Assembly (NCBI GenBank): GCA_028279425.1 | Contig: JANQNV010000142.1 | Span: forward strand, 1-46,582 | Direction of reading: 5' to 3' | Source of the DNA: Longimicrobiales bacterium | GTDB taxonomy: Bacteria > Gemmatimonadota > Gemmatimonadetes > Longimicrobiales > Gaopeijiaceae | Length of the DNA: 46,582 nucleotides | Shown: one piece after another, positions 8,371 to 16,541 of the stretch | Numbering within the stretch: the first letter of the stretch is position 1 | Layout of the letters: each line of letters opens with the position of its first letter | The notes under the pieces: model-generated | The model's input: only the letters and a program-made list of their open reading frames with translations | What the model was told of the DNA's origin: nothing | Database searches by the model: none | Made by a program: the position numbers and the translations under genes

Positions 8371-9059
8371 GGGCGACCACGCGGGGCGACGAGGATTCGG
8401 CGTGCCAGGGCCGGGTCGACCATGGTGGTTTCGACCCGCCCTTCCTGCTCGACGACGACGGCCACCGGGCCGTCCCGCCCCGCCGGCGAAGCGATGGTCA
8501 GGCGGGCGCCGGGTCGCAGACCTCGCGCTTCCATCGAACGGAGATCGTCGCCGTCTTCGTCGGGGACGGCGCGCACGGTGACCTCGTCGCCCACCGAGCA
8601 CTGCGCCAGGGTCGGGAAATCCATCTCGTCGATCTCGCCCGCGACCGTCGGGATCGGCGCGCCGTGTGGATCGTGGCTGGGGTGCCCCAGCGCCTCCGCC
8701 ATGGCCTCGATCAGGGCATCCGATGCAGCGTGTTCGAGTCGCTCCGCCTCATCGTGTACATCGTCCCAGGTGAAGCCGAGTCGCTCGCTCAGGTAGGTCT
8801 CGAGGATACGGTGGCGGCGTACGATCCGAAGCGCTTCCCGGCGCCCCCGCGGTGCCAGGTGGACCCCCCGGTAGGGCACGTGTTCGAGAAATCCCTCCTC
8901 GGCGAGGCGCTTGACCATGCCCGTCACCGACGACGGCTGCACGCCCAGGCTCTCGGCCAGGGCGCTCGTCGACGCCACCTCTTCGCGTCGAGTCAGCGCG
9001 AAGATGGTCTTGAGGTAGTCCTCGACGGAGGGGGAGAGGCGGGGTGTGGAGCCGGACAA
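8367..9059 (-). CDS. DtxR/MntR-family metal-dependent transcriptional regulator
   Basis: 230 residues. The N-terminal winged helix-turn-helix (about 10-70) reads SVEDYLKTIFALTRREE, then STSALAESLGVQPSSVTGMVKRLAEEGFLEH, the DtxR-family signature. The dimerisation/metal-binding domain follows, with RHRILETYLSERLGF, the histidine-containing DVHDEAERLEHAAS and LGHPSHDPHG. The C-terminal part (about 150-230) is a FeoA/SH3-like domain (LRPGARLTIAS). Such proteins repress metal uptake or efflux genes when loaded with Mn2+ or Fe2+. No transporter lies next to it; the closest candidate target is apaG, divergently encoded 136 bases away. The gene is first in the DtxR-udk-kinase operon. Confidence 0.92.
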   Translation of the reverse strand: MSGSTPRLSPSVEDYLKTIFALTRREEVASTSALAESLGVQPSSVTGMVKRLAEEGFLEHVPYRGVHLAPRGRREALRIVRRHRILETYLSERLGFTWDDVHDEAERLEHAASDALIEAMAEALGHPSHDPHGAPIPTVAGEIDEMDFPTLAQCSVGDEVTVRAVPDEDGDDLRSMEARGLRPGARLTIASPAGRDGPVAVVVEQEGRVETTMVDPALARRILVAPRGRP

Positions 9060-9145
9060 TGGAGACGAAGTCGGAGACGCTGGGTGTGCTTGAAGCTAAC
9101 GCGGCGGGGGGCGGATCAGCGAGTGAAACCCGTCGCTGCTCGGGC

Positions 9146-9161
9146 GGTACCATACTGTACC
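9146..9161. promoter_or_regulatory. Inverted repeat GGTAC-N6-GTACC before apaG
   Basis: A perfect 5+5 inverted repeat with a six-base centre (CATACT) sits 35 bases upstream of the apaG ATG, in the divergent region shared with the DtxR-family gene. The centre matches four of six bases of a -10 box. It could be an operator over the apaG promoter; the regulator is not shown by the sequence. Confidence 0.35.
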
Positions 9162-9195
9162 TTCACCGTCACCGAGCCCTCCGTCCCTCCTCATC

Positions 9196-9612
9196 GTGCA
9201 GCTCCCGATCCTGCCGGAAGGCATCACGGTCCACGTGCGACCCAGCTTCTCGCTGGCGCGATCCGATCCGGGTGACGGCACGTTCGTGTTTTCGTATCGC
9301 GTGGAGCTCCTCAACGAGGGACACGAGTCTGCGCGGCTGATGTTCCGGCATTGGCGAATTCACGACGCCGTCGGCGAGGATACCGAGGTCGATGGCGAGG
9401 GTGTGGTGGGTGAACAGCCCGTGCTGTCGCCGGGGGACGGACACTCGTATTCGAGCTTCTGTGTCCTGCGCTCTCCCGTCGGCTACATGGAGGGCCACTA
9501 CACCTTCCAGCGGCCCGACGGCAGGCGTTTCCGGGTGCCGGTTCCTCGCTTCCACTTCGAGGCGCCTTTCCCTCGCCTCGATGGGGAAGACGAGTCCGAG
9601 GTCATGCACTGA
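9196..9612 (+). CDS. apaG: ApaG domain protein
   Basis: 138 residues covering one ApaG domain, a fibronectin-III-like beta-sandwich of about 125 residues. Recognisable stretches are ITVHVRPSFSLARSDP, FVFSYRVELLNEGHESARL, RHWRIHDAVGE, VVGEQPVLSPGDGHSYSS and GYMEGHYTFQRPDG, matching the family pattern of polyvalent-anion-binding loops. ApaG proteins are linked to Co2+/Mg2+ tolerance in enterobacteria, but the biochemical role is unsettled. The ATG at 9196 directly precedes the conserved first strand. The gene is divergent from the DtxR-family regulator and about 80 bases upstream of a small conserved-looking reading frame. Confidence 0.92.
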   Translation: MQLPILPEGITVHVRPSFSLARSDPGDGTFVFSYRVELLNEGHESARLMFRHWRIHDAVGEDTEVDGEGVVGEQPVLSPGDGHSYSSFCVLRSPVGYMEGHYTFQRPDGRRFRVPVPRFHFEAPFPRLDGEDESEVMH

Positions 9613-9689
9613 GGTTCTCGCAGTCGCGCGAAACCCTTACGTTGAAGGGAGTTGGTAGCGTTCGATCGACTCAGGACCAGGGGGAGACC

Positions 9690-9878
9690 GTGGATGAGTC
9701 CGTAGCCGTGGACGCCAAGCGGATCCTGCTCCGCTACGGCGCTCCCATCGCCATTCTCGACAAAGTGCCCGATGTGAAGCGGATCGAGTTCGCCCGTGCC
9801 ATCGCCCGCACGACGCTTGCGGATCGAGAGAAGGCGCTCAAGCAGTTGCTGACCGACGAAGGCTTCATGGAGGGCTGA
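9690..9878 (+). CDS. Small hypothetical protein (62 aa)
   Basis: A short reading frame with no family I can name. I chose GTG 9690 because GGGGAG ends four bases before it; an in-frame ATG at 9642 would add 16 residues of low-quality sequence. The protein is mostly helical and charged (VDAKRILLRYGAPIAILDK, then KRIEFARAIARTTLADREK), soluble, and has no signal peptide. Its 3' end overlaps the convergent glycosidase-like gene by 14 bases. Codon use follows the local GC-rich pattern, so I believe it is real. It may be co-transcribed with apaG. Confidence 0.6.
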   Translation: MDESVAVDAKRILLRYGAPIAILDKVPDVKRIEFARAIARTTLADREKALKQLLTDEGFMEG

Positions 9879-11547
9879 CGTCGATTTCGACGGTCCTCTG
9901 CCGCTCGGCGGGAATCTGGATCCTGGGCTCGACTCTGTGGCCCACCGTCTTCGAATCGACGAGCGCCTCCTGCCCGTCGACGCGCACCTGCTGGATCGAG
10001 CTCCCGGGTAGGCGGGGCGCGAAGATCCACGTGACCGGCGCTCCCCCTGCGCGCTGCCGGAGTTCGAAGCGGTAGCGGTGGTCGGCGCGCGACATGTTCA
10101 CCTCGACGAGCGCGTCTCCGAGGCGAATTCCTCCGAGGTGGGCCGTGTTCCACGAGGCGGGTAGAGACGGCGCGACCCGAATCCGCCCATAGGCCGCGTC
10201 GGGTTCCACACCGAAGAGACCCTCCACCAGAAGGCGGAGAACCGCCCCCGCTTCGGCCCCATCGGGCGCTCCGCACGTCCGCACCCACGCCAGCGCCTGG
10301 TGCATCAGGGCGAATCCCGCTTCCGGTTCGTCGGAACGCAGCAACTCGATCGCGGCCACGAGTCCGTCGACGTCGGGGGGCTCGTTCGGCGCCGGAACCG
10401 CGGGCGTCGCCACCTGTGGGGGCGGCGGCGCGGGCGCAGCCGAAACGGCAGCGATCGTCGGGAGTCGACGGCCTCCTCCCCGGGCGACCACGGTGCGCAG
10501 CTGGGCGGCCCATTCGTCGTCTCCGGCGGCCTCGGCCGCGTCGGCCATCCGCGTCCGCAACGCTGGAGACGCTTCGGCCAGGAACGGTTCGAGCCGTTCG
10601 CGAGCGTCGAGCAACGGGCCGGGTTTGCTCGTCCAGGCAACCCACAGCGCGCGCGCTTCCGCGTCGTCAACGCTCGGCGCGGCGCCGAGCAGGGCAAGCC
10701 GAGCGGCCTCGATTTCGCTGGCGGCGAGGGCCGCCCGGGCCACCTCGGGGGGAGCGCCCCACCGCACCCCGGTCCCGTCGGGGCCGTCTTCTACCCCGGC
10801 CCGGAGAGCGGCTCGAGCCCAGGCGACGCCTTCGTCGAGGTCGGGGAGGCCGGTTTCGAGGGTCAGCCCGGGAGCGTCGGTCGGCTCCAGCTCGTCTCGA
10901 CGCCGGTGCGCGTTCACGGCGGCCAGTGCGGCCAGTGATGGGAGACGTCGGTCGGGGCTGACGGCGCTCACCAGGAGGGTCAGGGGGTCACGGGCCCGCA
11001 GGCGCACCGAGGCTCGGAAGTGGTGCCGCCCCTCGGTGACGTGGTGGACCCAGCTCCCGTCGATACCGCACAGCTGCGCGACGCCGCCCCCGCCGTCGTC
11101 CGAGGTGCTCCAGCGCACGAGGCCGTCGCGAACGGTATGGCCGATCGCAACCACGTCGGGTGGGAGGGCGAGGTCGACGAATCCGTCGAGCTCGGCGGCG
11201 CTCGACCACTGCCAGACCACCCCCGGCAACCGTTCTGGTACGAGCACGGTTTCGCTCAGCCCGCCCTGGGCTCGTCGGCGGGTCATCGACCGGGGTGTCG
11301 ACACCATGCGTGTCGCAGGTGGTGCGCCGAGGCGTACCGATCCGGTCAGGGGGACACCGTCTGCGTCGACCCGTTGAACGCCGTCGAGTCCACGAGCCAC
11401 GACCACGGCTCTCCTCCCGGCCAGCGTCGAGATGCGCTCGGTGGCCGGGCCCGAGCGGATCAGGCCGGCGGATGGCTGGGGAATCGCGGGAGGTGGGGCT
11501 GCGGGTGCGGGGAGGTCGGCACCGGACGACGAAGCGGGGCTATTCAT
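9865..11547 (-). CDS. Putative six-hairpin glycosidase-like protein (glycogen-debranching type)
   Basis: About 560 residues from the ATG at 11545-11547; a GTG at 11593-11595 would add 16. The early part is a Pro/Ala-rich leader and a beta-sandwich-like region (100-220). The middle is alpha-helical, with a low-complexity Pro/Ala insert (PAPPPPQVATPAVPAP). The C-terminal part (LLVEGLFGVEPDAAYGRIRV, PSLPASW, LGGIRLGDALVEV) resembles the end of (alpha/alpha)6 glycosidases such as GH78 or amylo-1,6-glucosidase-like enzymes. I could not place catalytic acids with confidence, so enzymatic activity is uncertain. There is no signal peptide. It is divergent from the GGT-like operon and convergent with the 62-residue gene. 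Confidence 0.55.
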   Translation of the reverse strand: MNSPASSSGADLPAPAAPPPAIPQPSAGLIRSGPATERISTLAGRRAVVVARGLDGVQRVDADGVPLTGSVRLGAPPATRMVSTPRSMTRRRAQGGLSETVLVPERLPGVVWQWSSAAELDGFVDLALPPDVVAIGHTVRDGLVRWSTSDDGGGGVAQLCGIDGSWVHHVTEGRHHFRASVRLRARDPLTLLVSAVSPDRRLPSLAALAAVNAHRRRDELEPTDAPGLTLETGLPDLDEGVAWARAALRAGVEDGPDGTGVRWGAPPEVARAALAASEIEAARLALLGAAPSVDDAEARALWVAWTSKPGPLLDARERLEPFLAEASPALRTRMADAAEAAGDDEWAAQLRTVVARGGGRRLPTIAAVSAAPAPPPPQVATPAVPAPNEPPDVDGLVAAIELLRSDEPEAGFALMHQALAWVRTCGAPDGAEAGAVLRLLVEGLFGVEPDAAYGRIRVAPSLPASWNTAHLGGIRLGDALVEVNMSRADHRYRFELRQRAGGAPVTWIFAPRLPGSSIQQVRVDGQEALVDSKTVGHRVEPRIQIPAERQRTVEIDVSPP

Positions 11548-11664
11548 TGCAGAACCCAACCCCGGCCCCGTCCGGGTGTTTCGCGCGTGCGTCACGCCGT
11601 TGCCCCCATGGGGCGAGCGGGCCAGAATCGACGCGCGCCGTGTTGGCCCCGACCCGGAGATTTC

Positions 11665-13449
11665 ATGCCGCTGCCCCGTTCCCTACGTCCCGGTATTCGA
11701 CGCTTCTGCCTCTTGGCTGTCCTGCTCCTTTTCGGAGGGTGCGGCGGGGGTGGGCCCGAGCCCTCGGGCCGTGATCCCGGAGGCGACGACGAGGCGGTCG
11801 AGGGGGCGATGGGTTCTCCCACCCAGGTCGCCCGTTCTCCGGAGGGTATGGTTTCCGCGGCCCAACCCCACGCGGCAGAGGCCGGGGCGCGCATGCTCGA
11901 GGCCGGCGGCAACGCGGTCGACGCCGCCGTGGCGACCGCCTTCGCTCTTTCGGTCGTCGAGCCGAGCATGAGTGGGTTGGGTGGTCGGGCACAGATTCTG
12001 ATCCGGCTCCCCGATGGCCGCCACGTGGGGATCGATGGTACGACGCAGGCCCCCGCCACGTACGACCCGGATACGGCCGAACGGGCGAGCTACGGCTATC
12101 CGACGGTCGGTGTGCCCGGGGTGCCGGCCGCGCTACTCGAGGCGCTCGATCGCTACGGTTCTTTGGACCCGGCCACGGTGATGGCTCCCGCCATCGCGCT
12201 GGCGCGAGATGGATTCGAGCTCCTGCCCGGAGAGGCGCGGCGCCATGCGGCCGAACTCGATCGGATTCGTGAGTTCGAAGGGAGCCGCGGGGTGTTCATT
12301 GCCGAGTCCGGGCGCACGCACGAGGCGGGTGCTCTCTTCGTGCAGCCCGACCTCGCGCGCACACTGCAGCAGATCGCCGAGGGGGGCGCCGACGCCTTCT
12401 ATCGTGGTCCGATCGCCGAGGCCATCGTTGCCGACATGGAGGCGCGCGGGGGGGCCGTGACCGCCGACGCGCTCGCCGCCTACCGAGCTGAGGTGTCGGA
12501 ACTCGTCTCCGGGTCGTACCGGGGGCACGACCTCATCGGTCTGTGGCTGCCGTCGTACGGGGCCATCACGATCCAGATCCTGCACCTGCTCGAGACGCTC
12601 CCGATGGACGAGTTCGACGAAGACGACTGGGCGCTCGCTCTCGCCGAGGCGATCCGGGTCGGCTATCTGGATCGGCCGAATCAGTCGTCCGCCGGCGATG
12701 CGGCCCGGCTCACGTCGAAGGAGTGGGCGGCCGAGAGGGCCTCGATGATGCGGCTGCCCGAGGTCGCGGCCGTGATGGGGTCGGCCCCACGGGGTCGAGA
12801 CGGGGATCCCGACGGGGGGCCGGAATCCCTGCCGATGACGGCCATCGTCGAGGGCGGACACACCACGCATTTGACCACCGCCGACGCTTCGGGGATGGTG
12901 GTCGCTCTCACGCAGTCCCTTGGGCCGAATATGGGGTCGCGGGTGGTGACTCCGGGGCTTGGGTTCCTGTATGCCGCGACTCTCGGGGGGTATCTCGGCC
13001 GTATGGAGCCGGGCGAGCGCGCCCGCTCGCATATCTCGCCCTTCATGGTGGAGCGCGAAGGGGAGCCCTGGTTGGCGCTCGGCGCCGCAGGGGGCGGACG
13101 GATTCCGACCGCGATCGTCGCCGTGATCAGTCGACTCGTCGATCGGGGCATGACCCTCGAAGATGCCCTGCGGGCGCCCCGGATCGTGCCCGATACGCCC
13201 GGAGGTCGTGTGCCGGGCGATCCCGATGCGGAGACCGCGGTCGCCGTGGAGATCGGAACGGGGATCGGCTTCCAGCCGGAGGCGATCGAGGCGCTCCGCT
13301 CCCTCGGCATCGATGTCGACGAGGTGGAGCGGGAGGGTGCGTTCGGCCGCGTGCACGCGGTGCGTTGGCACGCCGACACCGGCGTCTGGGAGGGCGCCGC
13401 CGACCCGGACTGGGAGGGCGTGGCGGTGGCACCCGGTGGACGACCATGA
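11665..13449 (+). CDS. Gamma-glutamyltransferase-like Ntn hydrolase, lipoprotein
   Basis: 594 residues. A hydrophobic N-terminus ends in a lipobox (LLFGGC, C26), so the enzyme is exported and probably lipid-anchored. The GGT fold is clear: AAQPHAAEAGARMLEAGGNAVDAAVATAFAL is split over residues 65-94, GVPGVPAALLEAL follows, and the autoprocessing nucleophile is T400 in GGHTTHLTTAD. GMVVALTQSLGPNMGSRV and SHISPFMV complete the small subunit. Where E. coli GGT has its Arg-containing DFREMAP segment, this protein has IDGTTQAP, so the arginine that holds the gamma-glutamyl alpha-carboxylate appears to be absent. It may be an amidohydrolase with altered specificity. ATG 11665 is preceded by GGAGA at four bases. 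The stop overlaps the next ATG by four bases (operon). Confidence 0.88.
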   Translation: MPLPRSLRPGIRRFCLLAVLLLFGGCGGGGPEPSGRDPGGDDEAVEGAMGSPTQVARSPEGMVSAAQPHAAEAGARMLEAGGNAVDAAVATAFALSVVEPSMSGLGGRAQILIRLPDGRHVGIDGTTQAPATYDPDTAERASYGYPTVGVPGVPAALLEALDRYGSLDPATVMAPAIALARDGFELLPGEARRHAAELDRIREFEGSRGVFIAESGRTHEAGALFVQPDLARTLQQIAEGGADAFYRGPIAEAIVADMEARGGAVTADALAAYRAEVSELVSGSYRGHDLIGLWLPSYGAITIQILHLLETLPMDEFDEDDWALALAEAIRVGYLDRPNQSSAGDAARLTSKEWAAERASMMRLPEVAAVMGSAPRGRDGDPDGGPESLPMTAIVEGGHTTHLTTADASGMVVALTQSLGPNMGSRVVTPGLGFLYAATLGGYLGRMEPGERARSHISPFMVEREGEPWLALGAAGGGRIPTAIVAVISRLVDRGMTLEDALRAPRIVPDTPGGRVPGDPDAETAVAVEIGTGIGFQPEAIEALRSLGIDVDEVEREGAFGRVHAVRWHADTGVWEGAADPDWEGVAVAPGGRP

Positions 13450-15047
13450 GGCGTTCCGCCCTGGTCGTCGCGGTGGCGCTGGCGGCGGCGGTCGCGGTGC
13501 TTCCGGGCGCCGCGTCCGGACAGGCGCCCGAGTCGTTCGATGTGCTGATTCGCGGGGGCCGGGTACTCGACGGCACGGGCAACCCCTGGTTCCGGGCCGA
13601 CGTGGGCGTGAGAGGGGACCGCATCGTCGCCGTCGGTGATCTCGCGGGAGCGACGGCGACCCGTGACATCGACGCCACCGGGCTGGTGGTCACTCCCGGC
13701 TTCATCGACACACACTCCCACGCCGGCGGTGGCCTGGCGTCGCCGGGTCTGAGTCATGCCCGTCCGCTTCTCGCGCAGGGCGTGACGACGGTGTTCGTGA
13801 ATCCCGACGGCGGAGGGGCGCTCGACATCGCAGAACAACGCGACGCCCTCCTCGCCGATGGTCTGGGCGTCAACGTCGCCCAGTTCGTGCCGCACGGGTC
13901 GGTTCGGCGCGCCGTCCTGGGTATGGCAGACCGGCTCGCCGAACCACGTGAACTCGACGAGATGCGGGCGCTGGTCGAAGCCGGAATGCGAGAGGGTGCC
14001 TGGGGGCTGTCGAGCGGGCCGTTCTACGCACCGGGAAGCTACTCCGACACCCACGAACTGGTGGAACTCACCCGCGTCGTGGCGCCCTTCGGGGGGGCGT
14101 ACCAGAGCCACGTGCGCGACGAGTCGAACTACTCGATCGGGGTCATGGCCGCCGTGGAGGAGGTCGTGACCGTCGCGCGGGAGGCGGGCGTTCCGGGAGT
14201 GTGGACGCACGCGAAGGCGCTCGGCCCTCCCGTCTGGGGATCGTCGGTGTCGCTGATCGAACGACTGGAGGAGGCCCGGGCCGACGGGATCGAGATGTAC
14301 ACCGACCAATACCCGTATCCCGCGTCCGCGACGGGGCTCGCCGCCGCGCTGCTCCCCCGCTGGGCCCAGGCCGGCGGAGGGGACTCGCTGAGGGCCCGGC
14401 TCCAACGTTCCGACGACGTCGAGCGGATTCGGGCGGGGATGATCGACAACCTCGCTCGGCGGGGTGGAGCCGACCGCATCCAGTTCCGCCGGTTTCGGGA
14501 GGATCCGGCGATCGAAGGACGAACGCTCGCCGAGGTGGCCAACGAGCGGGCGATGGATCCGGTCGACACGGCGATCGAGCTGTTTCGCCAGGGGTCGCCC
14601 AGCATCGTCTCGTTCAACATGCACGAAGACGACGTGCGCCTGCTCATGGCTCAGCCCTTCACCATGACGGCCTCCGACGGCGGGCTCGTACCGTGGCTCG
14701 AGGGTGTGCCGCACCCTCGGTCGTATGGTGCGTTCACGCGCAAGATCGAGACGTATGTGAACGACATGGGGGTGATCGATCTCGAGACGGCGGTCCGCTC
14801 GATGACCTCGCTCCCCGCACGTGTGTACCGAATGCGCGATCGCGGCGAAGTTCGGGTGGGGGCTGTGGCCGACCTCGCCGTCTTCGATCCGAGCCGGCTG
14901 CATACCGGGTCGTCGTTCACCGATCCGCACCACCTGTCGGCCGGCATGCGCTGGGTATTGGTCAACGGTGACGTGGCGATCGACGACGGTGCATTCACCG
15001 GCGTGCTGGCCGGCCGGGTACTTCGAAAGAACCGACAGGAGTCGTGA
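13446..15047 (+). CDS. N-acyl-D-amino-acid deacylase family amidohydrolase, exported
   Basis: 533 residues with a cleavable signal peptide (cut near ASGQ). This is an amidohydrolase-superfamily TIM barrel of the D-aminoacylase type. Visible are FDVLIRGGRVLDGTGNPWF, the metal-binding GFIDTHSHAGG (H90 and H92), GLSSGPFYAPGSY, YQSHVRDES, FNMHEDDV and TASDGG with the catalytic aspartate. The C-terminal beta domain reads GEVRVGAVADLAVFDP. Family members hydrolyse N-acyl-D-amino acids, or related N-acyl amino acids and D-dipeptides. The ATG overlaps the GGT-like stop (ATGA), and the next gene begins on the base after this stop, so the three are translated together. With the GGT-like enzyme it suggests periplasmic trimming of amide-linked or D-amino-acid compounds. 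Confidence 0.92.
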   Translation: MRRSALVVAVALAAAVAVLPGAASGQAPESFDVLIRGGRVLDGTGNPWFRADVGVRGDRIVAVGDLAGATATRDIDATGLVVTPGFIDTHSHAGGGLASPGLSHARPLLAQGVTTVFVNPDGGGALDIAEQRDALLADGLGVNVAQFVPHGSVRRAVLGMADRLAEPRELDEMRALVEAGMREGAWGLSSGPFYAPGSYSDTHELVELTRVVAPFGGAYQSHVRDESNYSIGVMAAVEEVVTVAREAGVPGVWTHAKALGPPVWGSSVSLIERLEEARADGIEMYTDQYPYPASATGLAAALLPRWAQAGGGDSLRARLQRSDDVERIRAGMIDNLARRGGADRIQFRRFREDPAIEGRTLAEVANERAMDPVDTAIELFRQGSPSIVSFNMHEDDVRLLMAQPFTMTASDGGLVPWLEGVPHPRSYGAFTRKIETYVNDMGVIDLETAVRSMTSLPARVYRMRDRGEVRVGAVADLAVFDPSRLHTGSSFTDPHHLSAGMRWVLVNGDVAIDDGAFTGVLAGRVLRKNRQES

Positions 15048-16022
15048 ATGGGGACCGTCCGCCGATTCATGGAGACCCACTATCTGCATTTCAACGCGCG
15101 GGAGACCGTCGCGGCGGCGCAGGCGTGGGAGGCCCACCTCGCGGCGGGTGGCAAGATGCTCGTGTCGCTCGCCGGCGCCATGTCGACCGGCGAGTTGGGC
15201 ATCATCCTGGCCCGCATGATTCGAGAGGGGAAGGTGCACGCGATCTCATGCACCGGCGCCAACCTCGAGGAGGATGTGTTCAATCTGGTCGCGCACGACG
15301 AGTACGAGATCGTGACGGATTGGCGCGCCCTCTCGGCCGCCGATGAACAGGCGCTGTACGATCGCGGGATGAATCGTGTGACCGACACCTGCATTCCCGA
15401 AGATGTGGTGCGCCACATCGAAGGACGCCTCCTGCAGCGCTGGAAGTCCGCCTGCGAGTCCGGCGAGCGACGCATGCCGTACGAATTCCTGTTCGATCTG
15501 CTGCGGACCGAAGAGTTGGTTCCCCACTATCAGATCGATCCCGCGCATTCGTGGATGCTGGCCGCGGCCGAGATGGACATCCCTGTCTGGTCGCCCGGAT
15601 GGGAGGACTCCACCACGGGCAACATGTTCGCCGCCAACGTCCTGATGGGCGACCTCCCGCACCACCAATGCGTGAAGAGCGGTACCGAACAATTTGCCGA
15701 TCTCATCTCCTGGTACCGCAGGAATCACGGAGCGGGCGAGACCCCTTCGGTGGGCTTCTTCCAGGTCGGCGGCGGGATCGCGGGCGACTTCGCGATTTGT
15801 GCGGTGCCCTCGATCATCCAGGACATGAAGGAAGAGGTCCCGTTTTGGGGGTACTTCGCGCAGATCACCGACGCCGCCACGTCGTACGGAGGCTACTCCG
15901 GGGCTCCTCCCAACGAGAAGATCACCTGGGGCAAACTCGAGCCGACCACCCCCACGTTCTTCATCAACTCCGACGCGATGATCGTGGCGCCGCTCGTCTT
16001 CGCCTACGTGCTGGACGACTGA
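15048..16022 (+). CDS. Deoxyhypusine synthase-like protein
   Basis: 324 residues, the length of bacterial DHS-like proteins. Conserved NAD/spermidine-site segments include KMLVSLAGAMSTGELG, HAISCTGANLEEDVFNL, EDSTTGNMFAAN, VGFFQVGGGIAGDFAICAVP and TDAATSYGGYSGAPPNEK. The lysine that forms the aminobutyl-imine intermediate in eukaryotic DHS (SWGK motif) is kept as K296 in TWGK. DHS moves the butylamine arm of spermidine to a lysine of eIF5A; bacteria lack eIF5A with hypusine, and bacterial homologues may make homospermidine or modify other amines. There is no signal peptide, so it acts in the cytoplasm. It starts on the base after the D-aminoacylase stop. Confidence 0.9.
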   Translation: MGTVRRFMETHYLHFNARETVAAAQAWEAHLAAGGKMLVSLAGAMSTGELGIILARMIREGKVHAISCTGANLEEDVFNLVAHDEYEIVTDWRALSAADEQALYDRGMNRVTDTCIPEDVVRHIEGRLLQRWKSACESGERRMPYEFLFDLLRTEELVPHYQIDPAHSWMLAAAEMDIPVWSPGWEDSTTGNMFAANVLMGDLPHHQCVKSGTEQFADLISWYRRNHGAGETPSVGFFQVGGGIAGDFAICAVPSIIQDMKEEVPFWGYFAQITDAATSYGGYSGAPPNEKITWGKLEPTTPTFFINSDAMIVAPLVFAYVLDD

Positions 16023-16029
16023 GCCGCCG

Positions 16030-16521
16030 ATGCGCCGCGCAACCCTTCCGTTTCTGCTGACCCGGGGGTCGGACTCGGTCACGGTCGAGACCATCTCGAC
16101 GACCCGTGAGACGGTCCACGGTCTCCTCCGGCTCGAGGGCGACCAGCTGACGATTCAGTGGCGCGTCGGTCGCCGAACCGACCATTTCGGCAGTGGTATG
16201 CGCACCGACGAAGAGGTCGAGCCCGTTCGCGAGATCTCCGTGCACGTCTCGCAGGTGGCGGGGGCAGCCGTACATCGGCGGTGGTTCGGCCGGCTGCTCC
16301 CTCCGCGCCTCGTCCTGACCGCGTCCGACCTCACCGCCTTCGAGGGCCTCGCGGGTGCCGAAGGGCTGCAACTCGAGCATCCGGCCGAACTCGTTCTCTC
16401 TCTGCGCCGCGCGGACCGCCTGGCCGCCGAGGAGTTCAGCGCCGAGCTCGCTCTCGCGGTCGCCGCACGCGGTCTGCCCGGGGGAAGCGAAGCAGATCGA
16501 CTCGGAGACGGCGGGGGCTGA
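16030..16521 (+). CDS. Hypothetical protein, last gene of the GGT/DHS-like operon
   Basis: 163 residues, starting seven bases after the DHS-like stop. I do not recognise the family. The first 120 residues alternate beta-strand-like segments (SDSVTVETISTTRETVHGLL, LEGDQLTIQWRVGRR) and then HRRWFGRLLPPRLVLTASDL. The overall look is of a small PH-like beta domain followed by a helix (RADRLAAEEFSAELALAVAA). There is no signal peptide, no cysteine pair and no catalytic motif. Tight spacing argues that it serves the same pathway as the DHS-like gene. It converges on the propeller lipoprotein gene, with a GC hairpin between. Confidence 0.65.
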   Translation: MRRATLPFLLTRGSDSVTVETISTTRETVHGLLRLEGDQLTIQWRVGRRTDHFGSGMRTDEEVEPVREISVHVSQVAGAAVHRRWFGRLLPPRLVLTASDLTAFEGLAGAEGLQLEHPAELVLSLRRADRLAAEEFSAELALAVAARGLPGGSEADRLGDGGG

Positions 16522-16523
16522 TT

Positions 16524-16541
16524 CGCGCGCGTCAGCGCGCG
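16524..16541. terminator. GC hairpin between convergent genes
   Basis: A seven-base-pair inverted repeat (CGCGCGC, loop GTCA, GCGCGCG) sits between the stop of the operon's last gene and the end of the convergent propeller gene, overlapping the latter's stop codon. There is no T-run on either side, so its strength as an intrinsic terminator is doubtful. Confidence 0.4.

Noticed and set aside
12681-15239. An 852-codon minus-strand frame across the GGT-like and D-aminoacylase genes
   Set aside because: Same cause: GC-rich third positions leave few stops on the opposite strand. It crosses two real genes and has no recognisable motif.
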